Positions 40,190-48,619 of a stretch of 64,000 nucleotides of DNA are shown here, piece by piece. The notes under the pieces are model-generated. The model had not been told where the DNA came from. It made no database searches and saw nothing but the letters and a program-made list of their open reading frames with translations. Both the position numbers and the translations under genes were made by a program. The DNA comes from an uncultured Muribaculaceae bacterium (GTDB taxonomy: Bacteria > Bacteroidota > Bacteroidia > Bacteroidales > Muribaculaceae): positions 1-64,000 of the forward strand of contig CAMWJS010000005.1 of assembly GCA_947174635.1 (NCBI GenBank). Reading direction: 5' to 3'. Within the stretch, counting starts at the first letter, position 1, and each line of letters starts with the position of its first letter.

Positions 40190-41461
40190 TTATATCGCCT
40201 CCGCCACAACGTAGGTGCTCCCCCCGATAAACACTACGCCGTCATCTCCGGCCATGCGGCGTCCTTCCTCGACAGCGCGTGCAACGTCGGAGATCACGAC
40301 ACCTTTAAGTCCGGCCGCAGCGGCTGCACTGGCAAGCTCGTCGGCACTCATCGAACGTGGTATGGATGCCTGGGTGAAAATATAGCGGGCCTGCTTCGGC
40401 ATCATCTCGAGTATATGGCTCACATCCTTGTCATTGACAAAACCGATAACCATCACAAGCCTGTCGCCGAACTCTCCGAGCTTCGGTCCGAGATACCGCC
40501 ATCCACCCTCGTTGTGCCCCGTGTCACATATCGTCAGAGGGTGCTCCCCAAGTTTCATCCACCGGCCGGCAAGGCCGGTCAGTTCCCTTACCTGGGCGAA
40601 ACCGTGCCGCACCGCGCTGTTGTCGATTGTCATGCACCCGCGGCGCAACACATCGACCGCACACAATATAGTGGCTGCATTTTCTGTCTGACACTCACCC
40701 GACAGCTCTCCGATTATATTTCCTGCGTAGGTGCCGCTATACAACATCTGTTCGCCGCAATGCGTGGCCGAGTCAAACCATCGGATTCCGTCGGCAAAAG
40801 TCAGCGGTGCATCCTCCTCGATGGCCTTGCGCACAAACACCTCGCGCACACCATCCCCCTCGCTGTTGCCTATCACCGCCGGTATTCCACGTTTGATGAT
40901 GCCCGCCTTCTCGCCTGCTATCTGCGCAGGCGTGTCGCCAAGTTGTGCCGTGTGGTCAAGCGATATATTGGTGATTATGCTCAATGCTGGCGTGATAATA
41001 TTGGTGGTGTCGAGCCGTCCGCCCAGACCTGTCTCTATCACTGCAACATCAACCCCGCGCCGTGCGAAATAGTCAAACGCCATGATAGTGGTAAGCTCGA
41101 AAAACGAAGGCGTCACATCAAGCCCCATCGAGCGGTATCGCTCCACAAACTCTATCACCTCCTGCTCGGATATCATCTCGCCGTCGACCCTCATCCGCTC
41201 CCTGAAATCTCTCAGATGCGGCGAAGTGTAAAGCCCCGTGCGGTAGCCCTGACTCTGCAGTATGGCTGCTAAAGTGTGGCATGTCGACCCTTTGCCGTTG
41301 GTGCCGGCTACATGTATTGTGGGATATTGTCGGTGCGGATTGCCGAATGCGTTGTCGAGTGCACGCGCCGTGTCGAGCCCCGGTTTGTAGGCCGCAGCTC
41401 CGATACGCTCGAACTGTGGCGTCGCGTTGTACAGATATTCTATCGTTTCCTTGTAAGTCAT
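40190..41461 (-). CDS. folC: Bifunctional folylpolyglutamate/dihydrofolate synthase
   Basis: IHVAGTNGKGSTCHTLAAIL, YTSPHLRDFRERMRV, ETGLGGRLDTTNI. Confidence 0.95.
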   Translation of the reverse strand: MTYKETIEYLYNATPQFERIGAAAYKPGLDTARALDNAFGNPHRQYPTIHVAGTNGKGSTCHTLAAILQSQGYRTGLYTSPHLRDFRERMRVDGEMISEQEVIEFVERYRSMGLDVTPSFFELTTIMAFDYFARRGVDVAVIETGLGGRLDTTNIITPALSIITNISLDHTAQLGDTPAQIAGEKAGIIKRGIPAVIGNSEGDGVREVFVRKAIEEDAPLTFADGIRWFDSATHCGEQMLYSGTYAGNIIGELSGECQTENAATILCAVDVLRRGCMTIDNSAVRHGFAQVRELTGLAGRWMKLGEHPLTICDTGHNEGGWRYLGPKLGEFGDRLVMVIGFVNDKDVSHILEMMPKQARYIFTQASIPRSMSADELASAAAAAGLKGVVISDVARAVEEGRRMAGDDGVVFIGGSTYVVAEAI

Positions 41462-41468
41462 TGCCTTG

Positions 41469-42038
41469 TCAGTATAATATCCATCCGGCGGCTCCGGCGA
41501 GGACTATTATGAATATAGGATGGATTTTGGTAAACATCACCATGCAGAGTGCCGTGACGCATATTGTTATCGATTTTATGAGGTCGGCTGTCTCGGTGCC
41601 GAAATTTTCACCGTTCATAAGCAGAAGCGCTGCCGACGCTATAAGTCCTACTACCACGGGGCGCAACCCCATGAATATGCCTTTGATGACACCGCTCTCA
41701 TGGTGCCGGGTGATAAACCGGCTCGTCTTCGCCACAAGGATAAACGATGGCAGTATTACCACTAACGTGCACAGCAGCGATCCGAGCACACCCCATATCG
41801 GAGTGTCGAATGCCGGATTGGCGTTTCCGGGTGCCACATAGCCGATGTAGGTGGCCGAGTTGATGCCGATAGGGCCAGGTGTCATCTGCGAGATGGCAAC
41901 GATGTCGGTGAACATCTGCCCGGTTATCCATCCCGGACCAACTATCTCCTTTTCAATGAGCGACAGCATGGCATAGCCGCCGCCGAAGCCGAAAAGTCCT
42001 ATCTTGAGATAGCTCCATATCAGTTGCAGATAAATCAT
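41469..42038 (-). CDS. Chromate transporter, short (half) subunit
   Basis: KIGLFGFGGGYAMLSLIEKEIV, AISQMTPGPIGINSATYIGY. Confidence 0.92.
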   Translation of the reverse strand: MIYLQLIWSYLKIGLFGFGGGYAMLSLIEKEIVGPGWITGQMFTDIVAISQMTPGPIGINSATYIGYVAPGNANPAFDTPIWGVLGSLLCTLVVILPSFILVAKTSRFITRHHESGVIKGIFMGLRPVVVGLIASAALLLMNGENFGTETADLIKSITICVTALCMVMFTKIHPIFIIVLAGAAGWILY

Positions 42039-42631
42039 CGTTCACCTCCTTTCCCCTTGTATCCGTCGATCGAATGAAGGCGTTTAAGCTGATGCCGGTG
42101 CCATAGGTATCCGCCGACGCCTCCGAGCACTATGAACAGTATCGGATTGGACACTACGGGCCATTTCGACCAGATGAGCAGCGCAGTCACTATGGGTATC
42201 GCAACCGTCTTCCATCCGATTTTCGCCGCCTTGGCCGACGTGATTACAGGCGCTATTATCAGTGCTACCACTGCCGGACGTATCCCCTTGAATATGGCGC
42301 TCAGTGTCTCGTTGTTCTTGATGAGGTCGGGAGTCAGGAAAATGGCTATCGCCAGAATGATGAGAAAAGAGGGCAGTATGGTGCCCGCTGCAGCCACTAT
42401 GCTTCCTCGGTTGCCGCGCAGCTTGTCGCCGACAGCCACCGATATGTTCACCGCAAGTATCCCCGGCAGAGACTGCGCCACCGCAAGCAGGTCCAGAAAA
42501 TCCTCCCGTGCTATCCACCGGTGCTTGTCGACAATCTCTTTCTCAATGATTGATATCATGGCCCATCCGCCCCCGAAGGTGAATGCTCCGATTTTGAAAA
42601 ACGTTATAAATAATTGAAAAAATATATTCAT
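42035..42631 (-). CDS. Chromate transporter, short (half) subunit
   Basis: KIGAFTFGGGWAMISIIEKEIV, AVAQSLPGILAVNISVAVG; overlaps the partner by 4 nt; start placed at MNIFFQ. Confidence 0.92.
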   Translation of the reverse strand: MNIFFQLFITFFKIGAFTFGGGWAMISIIEKEIVDKHRWIAREDFLDLLAVAQSLPGILAVNISVAVGDKLRGNRGSIVAAAGTILPSFLIILAIAIFLTPDLIKNNETLSAIFKGIRPAVVALIIAPVITSAKAAKIGWKTVAIPIVTALLIWSKWPVVSNPILFIVLGGVGGYLWHRHQLKRLHSIDGYKGKGGER

Positions 42632-42751
42632 ATTGTTTGACAATTCATTTCGGATTGCATTGAAAATCACAATCCATACATCAAATTTTATGCAAAGTTA
42701 ATACAAAAATGTAACAAATGGATATATCTTTACGTTATATATCAAACGTCG

Positions 42752-42764
42752 GTATCAGTGATAC
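42752..42764. promoter_or_regulatory. Perfect short palindrome, possible operator, upstream of the META gene
   Basis: GTATCAGTGATAC, 20-30 nt downstream of a TATCTTTA -7-like motif. Confidence 0.35.
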
Positions 42765-42787
42765 TGGCATATTCTTTATATACATAA

Positions 42788-42966
42788 GTAACTGTTCAAA
42801 ATTATTTTAATATTATGGCGAGAGAATTTTTCAGGCGATTTCCGGTGAGGAAGAAGGAGTGTAGCGAGCTACATGACTGATGACGAGATGGAAAGCGACG
42901 AAAAAGACTCCGACAGAATATTGAAATAATGAGAACGGTTAATATAAAATAATTTTAAACAGTTAC
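42788..42966. repeat. ~180-bp long imperfect palindromic intergenic element
   Basis: GTAACTGTTCAAAATTATTTTAATATTA (42788-42815) vs TTAATATAAAATAATTTTAAACAGTTAC (42939-42966); central GTAGCGAGCTAC. Confidence 0.7.
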
Positions 42967-42999
42967 ATATCATAACACTATTTATTTAAAACGGTTATT

Positions 43000-43881
43000 A
43001 TGAACAAAAAAACAATTGCTAATATGGCACTTTCGATTGCCTGCCTATGTTGCTCGGTTTCTGTCTCTGCAAAAAAGGACAAGCAGCCTCCGGTTGCCGA
43101 TTCTGCTGTCGCTGACATTGCAATCGCAGCCCAACAGGAAGAAATAGTATATTTCCCCTCGACATACGCCGACGCCCGTCTCGATGGCGAATGGAATATC
43201 GACAATGTAAACGGACAGAAAGTGACAGGCGAGGAGCGCCCGCAGATTACTTTTGATCTCGCCCAGGGTCGCATGTACGGCAACAATGGATGCAACACTA
43301 TAAACAGCAGCATCATAACCGACAAAGGCAACAAGTTGCAGTTCTCAAAGGTAATCTCCACGTTGAAATATTGCGCCAACGCTCCGTTTGAATACATTAT
43401 CAACAACACCATCGACCAGGTGCGTTCATACCGCATTTCGCGTTTCGGCCACGAATCATATCTCGACCTGTTCAACGACCGCGGACACCTTGTCATGGTA
43501 CTCCGCAAGCACAACATGGATTTCCTTAACGGCGCATGGCGTGTGACCGCAATCAACGGTGAGGCCAACAGCAACGAAGGCATTCAGTTCGTGTTCGACC
43601 TTCCCGAAAAGAAAGTGCATGGCAACGCCGGATGCAACATCGTCAACGGCGAAATCGCTATAGACCCCGATGTCGCCAATTCGGTGCAATTCTCCAATAT
43701 AGCATCGACACGGATGATGTGTCCCGACATCGCCACCGAGACAGCCGTACTCGTAGCGCTTGAAGAGACCGAAAAAGCATTTGCCAAGAGCGACGACACC
43801 GTTACCTTCGTCAACCACGCCGGCAAACCGGTGCTTCAGTTAATCCGCATCGACCCACGCTCATTCTCCGACGGCGAATAA
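43000..43881 (+). CDS. Exported protein with two META (HslJ-like) domains
   Basis: Two copies of the pattern (LDGEWNIDNVNGQKV..MYGNNGCNTINSS and LNGAWRVTAINGEAN..VHGNAGCNIVNGE). Confidence 0.85.
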   Translation: MNKKTIANMALSIACLCCSVSVSAKKDKQPPVADSAVADIAIAAQQEEIVYFPSTYADARLDGEWNIDNVNGQKVTGEERPQITFDLAQGRMYGNNGCNTINSSIITDKGNKLQFSKVISTLKYCANAPFEYIINNTIDQVRSYRISRFGHESYLDLFNDRGHLVMVLRKHNMDFLNGAWRVTAINGEANSNEGIQFVFDLPEKKVHGNAGCNIVNGEIAIDPDVANSVQFSNIASTRMMCPDIATETAVLVALEETEKAFAKSDDTVTFVNHAGKPVLQLIRIDPRSFSDGE

Positions 43882-43912
43882 AAGCGAACGGACTTATCTA
43901 CGACAAAAACAT

Positions 43913-44001
43913 ATATTCCGCGGTTAAAAACCGCGGCTACTAAACCCGACTGATTGGTAATCAGCAAAATAGTAGCCGCGGTTTTTAACCGCGGAATGTA
44001 T
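43913..44001. repeat. REP-like element, CCGCGG-core type, between convergent genes
   Basis: ATTCCGCGGTTAAAAACCGCGGCTACTA...TAGTAGCCGCGGTTTTTAACCGCGGAAT. Confidence 0.88.
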
Positions 44002-44022
44002 AGCGGAATATTTAGAAATATA

Positions 44023-46152
44023 TTATATCCACTGCTTCCAGCGGTCGCACGAAGTCTTGACAAATTGCCCCGTCGTCGTATCGCCATACCTTGCGACCAC
44101 AGTCTTCAGATTGCCCAGAATATACTCCGCCTTGGCCTTTGCCTCGTTGCTCTCGAGCATTGCAAGCGCTTTCTCTACGTTGCGGTTATATTCATCTTCG
44201 GTATTCTTGTAGCCGACAGTATTCACATAGTCATAGAGGAACGGATACTTGCTCTCTGCGAAATTATCCCAATACTGGAGCGACGGATAAAACATGTTGG
44301 AACAGAATCCCCTCCAGTATTGAGTCAGTGCCCAGCACTCCTCAAATGAATTGTGGCGTCCGATGGTATACATAAGTGCGGCCAAGCCTCGTTCGTCGTT
44401 CGTTGCTCCATGTGCCATGGTTTCTGCGTATGAATTCATCTTGCGCGCGAAATCAAGTTTGGCTCCGGTTCTTGCCTGATGCTCATGGGCCACGGCCTGA
44501 TTTTCGTAAGCCCAGCCGAAATAATCAGTGGTCGACCATCGCGAAGGATATATGCTGAACGCATCTCGCGAAAGATAGCCCTCCTTGTTGATGTTCATGG
44601 TACGCTGATACTCTTCGCTCACTTTCGACAGATAGCTTTCAGCACGCTCATAATTCCCCTCGCGCAACGCCAGAGTGCCTATCAGCTCGTTGTAGTAGTC
44701 GCAGTCAGTGCGTATGTTTCTGCGTAGAAAATCATTCAGTGTGCCCGGTTGCATCATTTCATCGTAGGCCGTGGCTAAGTCGTCTGAGGTAAGGCTTCCC
44801 ATCAGCTGAAACGACAGGCATGAATAGTCAAGCGGATTGAAAAACTTTTCGCTTTTGCGCAGGTCGTTGATTGTCATCGAAATATCAGGCATTGCAAACA
44901 GCCACCCCGGTCCAAATTGATAGATGGTATATTTCCTGTCGGCATAATCGAGATTGTCGGCGTATGCGCAGAGCAATATCGCTTTGCTATACTCTTTGTC
45001 GCTCCATAGCCTTGGCACCAGGTCTTCATATACGATGTTTCGTATCCGTCTTTTCCATTGGTATGCGTCGGGATTGAGAATGTCGGTCTTGCTTTCTGCC
45101 CATTGCATATCCTCAAGCAGTGACTCTGAGTGTCCGCTTTTGGCGTCGAGTTTCATCTTGTAGGCGCGGGCGAGGTCATTAAGCTCACTGCTTGAAAATT
45201 TCTGCTGCAACGCTTTGTAGATATGTTCGCGGGCAAGTTGCGTGTTGCCCTTGAACTCATTGTTGAAATAAGAAAGCATGAAATTCCAGTCACCTTTGTT
45301 GGTTACTTTGTCTGCGGCGAGCAGTTTATAGGCTATGGCAGCCGCGTTGGTCATCAGGGCGGTGTCGCGCGCACACCGCTTGTCTCTTAAATATTCCATT
45401 ACCTGCGGTGCGTCGGGATTTCGTTCAGCCATATAGGCAAGAGGGTCGCTGCCTGTTATCGACCGGATGTCGCCCGCTGCGGCAAACACTGAGTCGGCGC
45501 GCTCTTTGTCGTCAAGCCTGCTCCAGCATCCTGCCACATATCTCTGTGCCATGCGCTTCATTAGGTTGTCATCGGGTATATCGGCGAATGCCGAGTCGTA
45601 ATACTCGATGCAGCCGGCATAGTTCTTCGAGGCGAAGAGCGCACGTGTGGTCTGGAGCGCGTATCGGTCCCTTAGTCGGCTTCCGTTGTATGCCTTACAC
45701 TTGTCGATGATGTCGTCCAGGTCGTTGTTGCCGTTCTCTTTATTCCGGGGATAATACCAGGGCGAAAGCATCTCCTCGCGCAGTTGCTCCAGACGCTTGG
45801 CCGTCAGAAGCAGGTCGGTCACCTCGCGGTCGCCGCTGTTGTTGAGATAAGTGTAGAACAGATTGCCGGTCTTGGTTGCGGCATATCCGGTGCATTCCGC
45901 AAACCGGCTGTACGTGTCTTTGTACACCGCCTCCTCGATATCTGACACAGGTATGCTTTTCGATGTCTGCTCCTGCCATAGGCGCAGGTTCTCCTCGCGG
46001 TCATTGTCTGATATGGCTTTCTGACTGTCGCCGCTTATGAAATAATCGGGAGTGGGAATAATGGGTGTATAAGGCCCGCATGCCAGGGATGTTGCCGCGG
46101 CACATGCTGCGACTGCGCTAACGGCCAGTCGTATAGATATAGTCGATTTCAT
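44023..46152 (-). CDS. Uncharacterised exported (possibly lipo-) protein, helical/TPR-like
   Basis: Signal then CGPYTPIIPTPDYF; many helical repeat-like segments; start placed at MKSTISIRL. Confidence 0.65.
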   Translation of the reverse strand: MKSTISIRLAVSAVAACAAATSLACGPYTPIIPTPDYFISGDSQKAISDNDREENLRLWQEQTSKSIPVSDIEEAVYKDTYSRFAECTGYAATKTGNLFYTYLNNSGDREVTDLLLTAKRLEQLREEMLSPWYYPRNKENGNNDLDDIIDKCKAYNGSRLRDRYALQTTRALFASKNYAGCIEYYDSAFADIPDDNLMKRMAQRYVAGCWSRLDDKERADSVFAAAGDIRSITGSDPLAYMAERNPDAPQVMEYLRDKRCARDTALMTNAAAIAYKLLAADKVTNKGDWNFMLSYFNNEFKGNTQLAREHIYKALQQKFSSSELNDLARAYKMKLDAKSGHSESLLEDMQWAESKTDILNPDAYQWKRRIRNIVYEDLVPRLWSDKEYSKAILLCAYADNLDYADRKYTIYQFGPGWLFAMPDISMTINDLRKSEKFFNPLDYSCLSFQLMGSLTSDDLATAYDEMMQPGTLNDFLRRNIRTDCDYYNELIGTLALREGNYERAESYLSKVSEEYQRTMNINKEGYLSRDAFSIYPSRWSTTDYFGWAYENQAVAHEHQARTGAKLDFARKMNSYAETMAHGATNDERGLAALMYTIGRHNSFEECWALTQYWRGFCSNMFYPSLQYWDNFAESKYPFLYDYVNTVGYKNTEDEYNRNVEKALAMLESNEAKAKAEYILGNLKTVVARYGDTTTGQFVKTSCDRWKQWI

Positions 46153-47158
46153 CGGATGTATATTTTGAAAGGTTCGTATTGTCAAGATGGTACAGTATGT
46201 TGGAATGTCCGCGTTCTGCAAGTTGCTTCTCTATCATCTCTTTCACTCGTGCAGTCTCGTCATAGGCTGCCGTCTCCTCCCTGATGGTGTTGCCTTCGCG
46301 TATCATGATATCTTTGTGCGGCACATCTCGCTTTGCCACATAGCGGTTGCCGTTGCGCAGGGTGAAGTTTGCCGTGTCCGACAGATTGACATTGTCGGTG
46401 AGCCCGGCGAAAATCCTGCCTCTGAAAAGCAGCTGCCATGAATAGGTGGGGTAGGCCACGTCGAGATGAACCGGGTAGGAGGGCAGGTGTTTCAGATATG
46501 GCTCGACATCTGCGGCGTCGATAATCGAATTGTGCGTATCAGGGTTATTGAAACTGCCGGTATTGTATACCATCAGCACGCCGCAGTCCACAGGTGGCGC
46601 TTTTCTCGACAGCTGATGCAGGCGTATGGTTGAACTCAGCCGCCATGGCAATCCGAGCTCTTTGATAGTGTTTTTCGACTCATCGCACAGTTTGAAAAAC
46701 GATTGCTCAGTCGAAGTGGTCCAGTCGCAGTCGAGCTGAAGTTCCGCCACATTCGGCAATCCGTTGTATTCGCTCATATTGCGCACGCGTGTCACAATGT
46801 TTTCGGCAAGCTCTTTCTCTTTTCCTGCCATCATCCTGAGTGCGTCGACAGTGATATATACTACCGGCACAAACTCTACGTCATCGGGCGCCGGCATCTT
46901 GCCTGCACTGTCGTCTATTCTGACCGATGCCACAGGCACTGCCTCGGCGTCCTCGACATCCACGTCAAACATGCGCAGATACACTCTGCCGACCTCATGC
47001 CTTTTCATAAAAGCGATGTCGGCGCTGTCGAGTTTCAGCACCGTTTTCCAGTAATACACGCCATTCTTTTCCGCATGGCATGCCTCCGGCGCATTCCGCC
47101 GTCCGCATCCTGTGACTATAAGCGCCATCATGGCGATTGCGATGATTGTCTGTTTCAT
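46118..47158 (-). CDS. Uncharacterised lipoprotein, possibly TIM-barrel/glycosidase-like
   Basis: Lipobox VTGC; VAELQLDCDWTTSTEQSFFKLC and VLMVYNTGSF resemble barrel strands; overlaps the downstream gene. Confidence 0.6.
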   Translation of the reverse strand: MKQTIIAIAMMALIVTGCGRRNAPEACHAEKNGVYYWKTVLKLDSADIAFMKRHEVGRVYLRMFDVDVEDAEAVPVASVRIDDSAGKMPAPDDVEFVPVVYITVDALRMMAGKEKELAENIVTRVRNMSEYNGLPNVAELQLDCDWTTSTEQSFFKLCDESKNTIKELGLPWRLSSTIRLHQLSRKAPPVDCGVLMVYNTGSFNNPDTHNSIIDAADVEPYLKHLPSYPVHLDVAYPTYSWQLLFRGRIFAGLTDNVNLSDTANFTLRNGNRYVAKRDVPHKDIMIREGNTIREETAAYDETARVKEMIEKQLAERGHSNILYHLDNTNLSKYTSDEIDYIYTTGR

Positions 47159-47198
47159 TGACCTGTGAAATTTATTCCACAAATTTGCAAAATAAAAA

Positions 47199-47227
47199 AA
47201 CGCGGGGCAAGCTTTTTCCCCCGCGTT
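47199..47227 (-). terminator. Intrinsic terminator downstream of the NAGPA-like gene
   Basis: AACGCGGGG/CCCCGCGTT stem followed on the minus strand by a T-rich tail. Confidence 0.8.
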
Positions 47228-47264
47228 GTATGAAATGACATCCCGAGTGTACGAAACATGTCGT

Positions 47265-48191
47265 CTACCGCCACACTATGTAATTGATATTGTCAGGTGC
47301 ATTTTCGTCAACAGGCCCCATAAAATGACGTCGGCCGTCGCGGTGGTTGTAAAATACTGTCGAATTTGCACCCACAAGATATATTGCATTGCGTGCGCCC
47401 GCGTCGATCAGCGCCTGCGAGAAGTCATGGAATGTGAGTTTGTCGGTGCTCATCACCACGCTCATTGTCCCGTCAATTTCGGCGAGCGCCTTGCGTCTCG
47501 CCTTTCCCTGAGGCTTGTTTTCGATAAGCTGTCCGGCAGCCACAAGCGGATACTGTCTGAAAAAATATCCTCCCGACATCAGCACCTGTTCAAGCATAGG
47601 GGTTGCATCGGCAACTCCGATGTTTATCTCACCGTTGACTATCGAGCAGTATCCCGCTTTTGCCTCACCCTTGCTGAGCAGCTCGCCTTTCAATACGTAT
47701 GTACCCGCTATTTCTCCATTGTCACGGCGTATGTCGGCTGCCTGCGCTGCGAGTATGACCGTGGTATCGGCAACCACACTATTGCCCACCTCCAGTGTCG
47801 GTATGGCGCCGTGCGGCGTCAGAATTATAAGCCTCGTGCCGTTGACGGTTGTATCCCTGCGCGAAGCGTAACGCCCGTTATCCGCAGTCATATTATCGAT
47901 GTCTCCCTCTGCGTTTATATTTATTGCTTGGTCTTCCGTGTCTCCCCGTAACACTTCACCGGTCTCACTCTCGGCCACCATTGAAACATCTTCCGGTTCT
48001 GCCTCATTCGCATTCCCGGGTCTGAACACAGCCGGCAATACAATAGCTGCCGCTGCCGCCGCTATAATAGCGATGGCGGCATAGACATAGCGCATGCTCT
48101 TACGCTTCCTGTCGTTACGGGGCGATTGGTTTCCGTTCGGTGCTATGACCCTTATTTCGTCGTCGCCGATATCAAGTCGTTTGTCGCTCAT
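47265..48191 (-). CDS. Single-pass membrane protein with NAGPA/phosphodiester-glycosidase-like periplasmic domain
   Basis: TM YVYAAIAIIAAAAAAIVLPAVF; RRKALAEIDGTMSVVMSTDKLTFHDFSQALIDAGARNAIYLVGANSTVFY resembles the NAGPA C-terminal motif. Confidence 0.6.
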   Translation of the reverse strand: MSDKRLDIGDDEIRVIAPNGNQSPRNDRKRKSMRYVYAAIAIIAAAAAAIVLPAVFRPGNANEAEPEDVSMVAESETGEVLRGDTEDQAININAEGDIDNMTADNGRYASRRDTTVNGTRLIILTPHGAIPTLEVGNSVVADTTVILAAQAADIRRDNGEIAGTYVLKGELLSKGEAKAGYCSIVNGEINIGVADATPMLEQVLMSGGYFFRQYPLVAAGQLIENKPQGKARRKALAEIDGTMSVVMSTDKLTFHDFSQALIDAGARNAIYLVGANSTVFYNHRDGRRHFMGPVDENAPDNINYIVWR

Positions 48192-48553
48192 AATGTCGCC
48201 TCCTTTTCCAATAGCTCTTTCAATGCCTTGAGCGCCTCCTTCGAGGCCGAAGCCTCATGCCGGAAACTGCGGCAGTCTGACAGCACCATCTTCTGACGCT
48301 GCGGATTGATGTAGGTAATGAAATCGCGGTTTACAATCAAGCTCTTGCCGATGCGTATGAAGCGGTTGTCGTCGCTGTCCATTATCTCGGCGATGCGTCG
48401 TTCGATATGCCCGAGCTGCTGCGTCAGCACAAAGCTGCCCCCGTCGGCCAGGGTGATGGCAGAGTAATTCCCGTCGGCGGTAATGTAGACTACCGTGTCG
48501 GCGGTAACGCGGAGCATCTCCGTCGTTGTGGTGAATATCAGACGTCTCTTCAT
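48188..48553 (-). CDS. Stand-alone LytTR DNA-binding domain protein
   Basis: VVYITADGNYSAITLADGGSFVLTQQLGHIERRI...FIRIGKSLIVNRDFITYINPQRQKMVLSD; start placed at MKRRLIF. Confidence 0.88.
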   Translation of the reverse strand: MKRRLIFTTTTEMLRVTADTVVYITADGNYSAITLADGGSFVLTQQLGHIERRIAEIMDSDDNRFIRIGKSLIVNRDFITYINPQRQKMVLSDCRSFRHEASASKEALKALKELLEKEATL

Positions 48554-48619
48554 AAGCTTTCCCCGCAAAGATACAATTATATGCTGAAACTCAGAAATAA
48601 TTTTTCACCCCAATCTGTG

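Noticed and set aside
40133-41272. 379-aa plus-strand ORF
   Set aside because: Antisense to folC and its 5' end lies within the palindromic element; no recognisable domain.
41469-42631. Two chromate transporter genes considered as a split or pseudogenised chrA
   Set aside because: Paired half-size chromate transporter subunits are a known, common arrangement; both ORFs are intact and overlap by 4 nt.
42815-42880. Short ORF MAREFFRRFPVRKKECSELHD within the palindromic element
   Set aside because: 21 codons, overlaps the structured palindrome; no independent support for translation.
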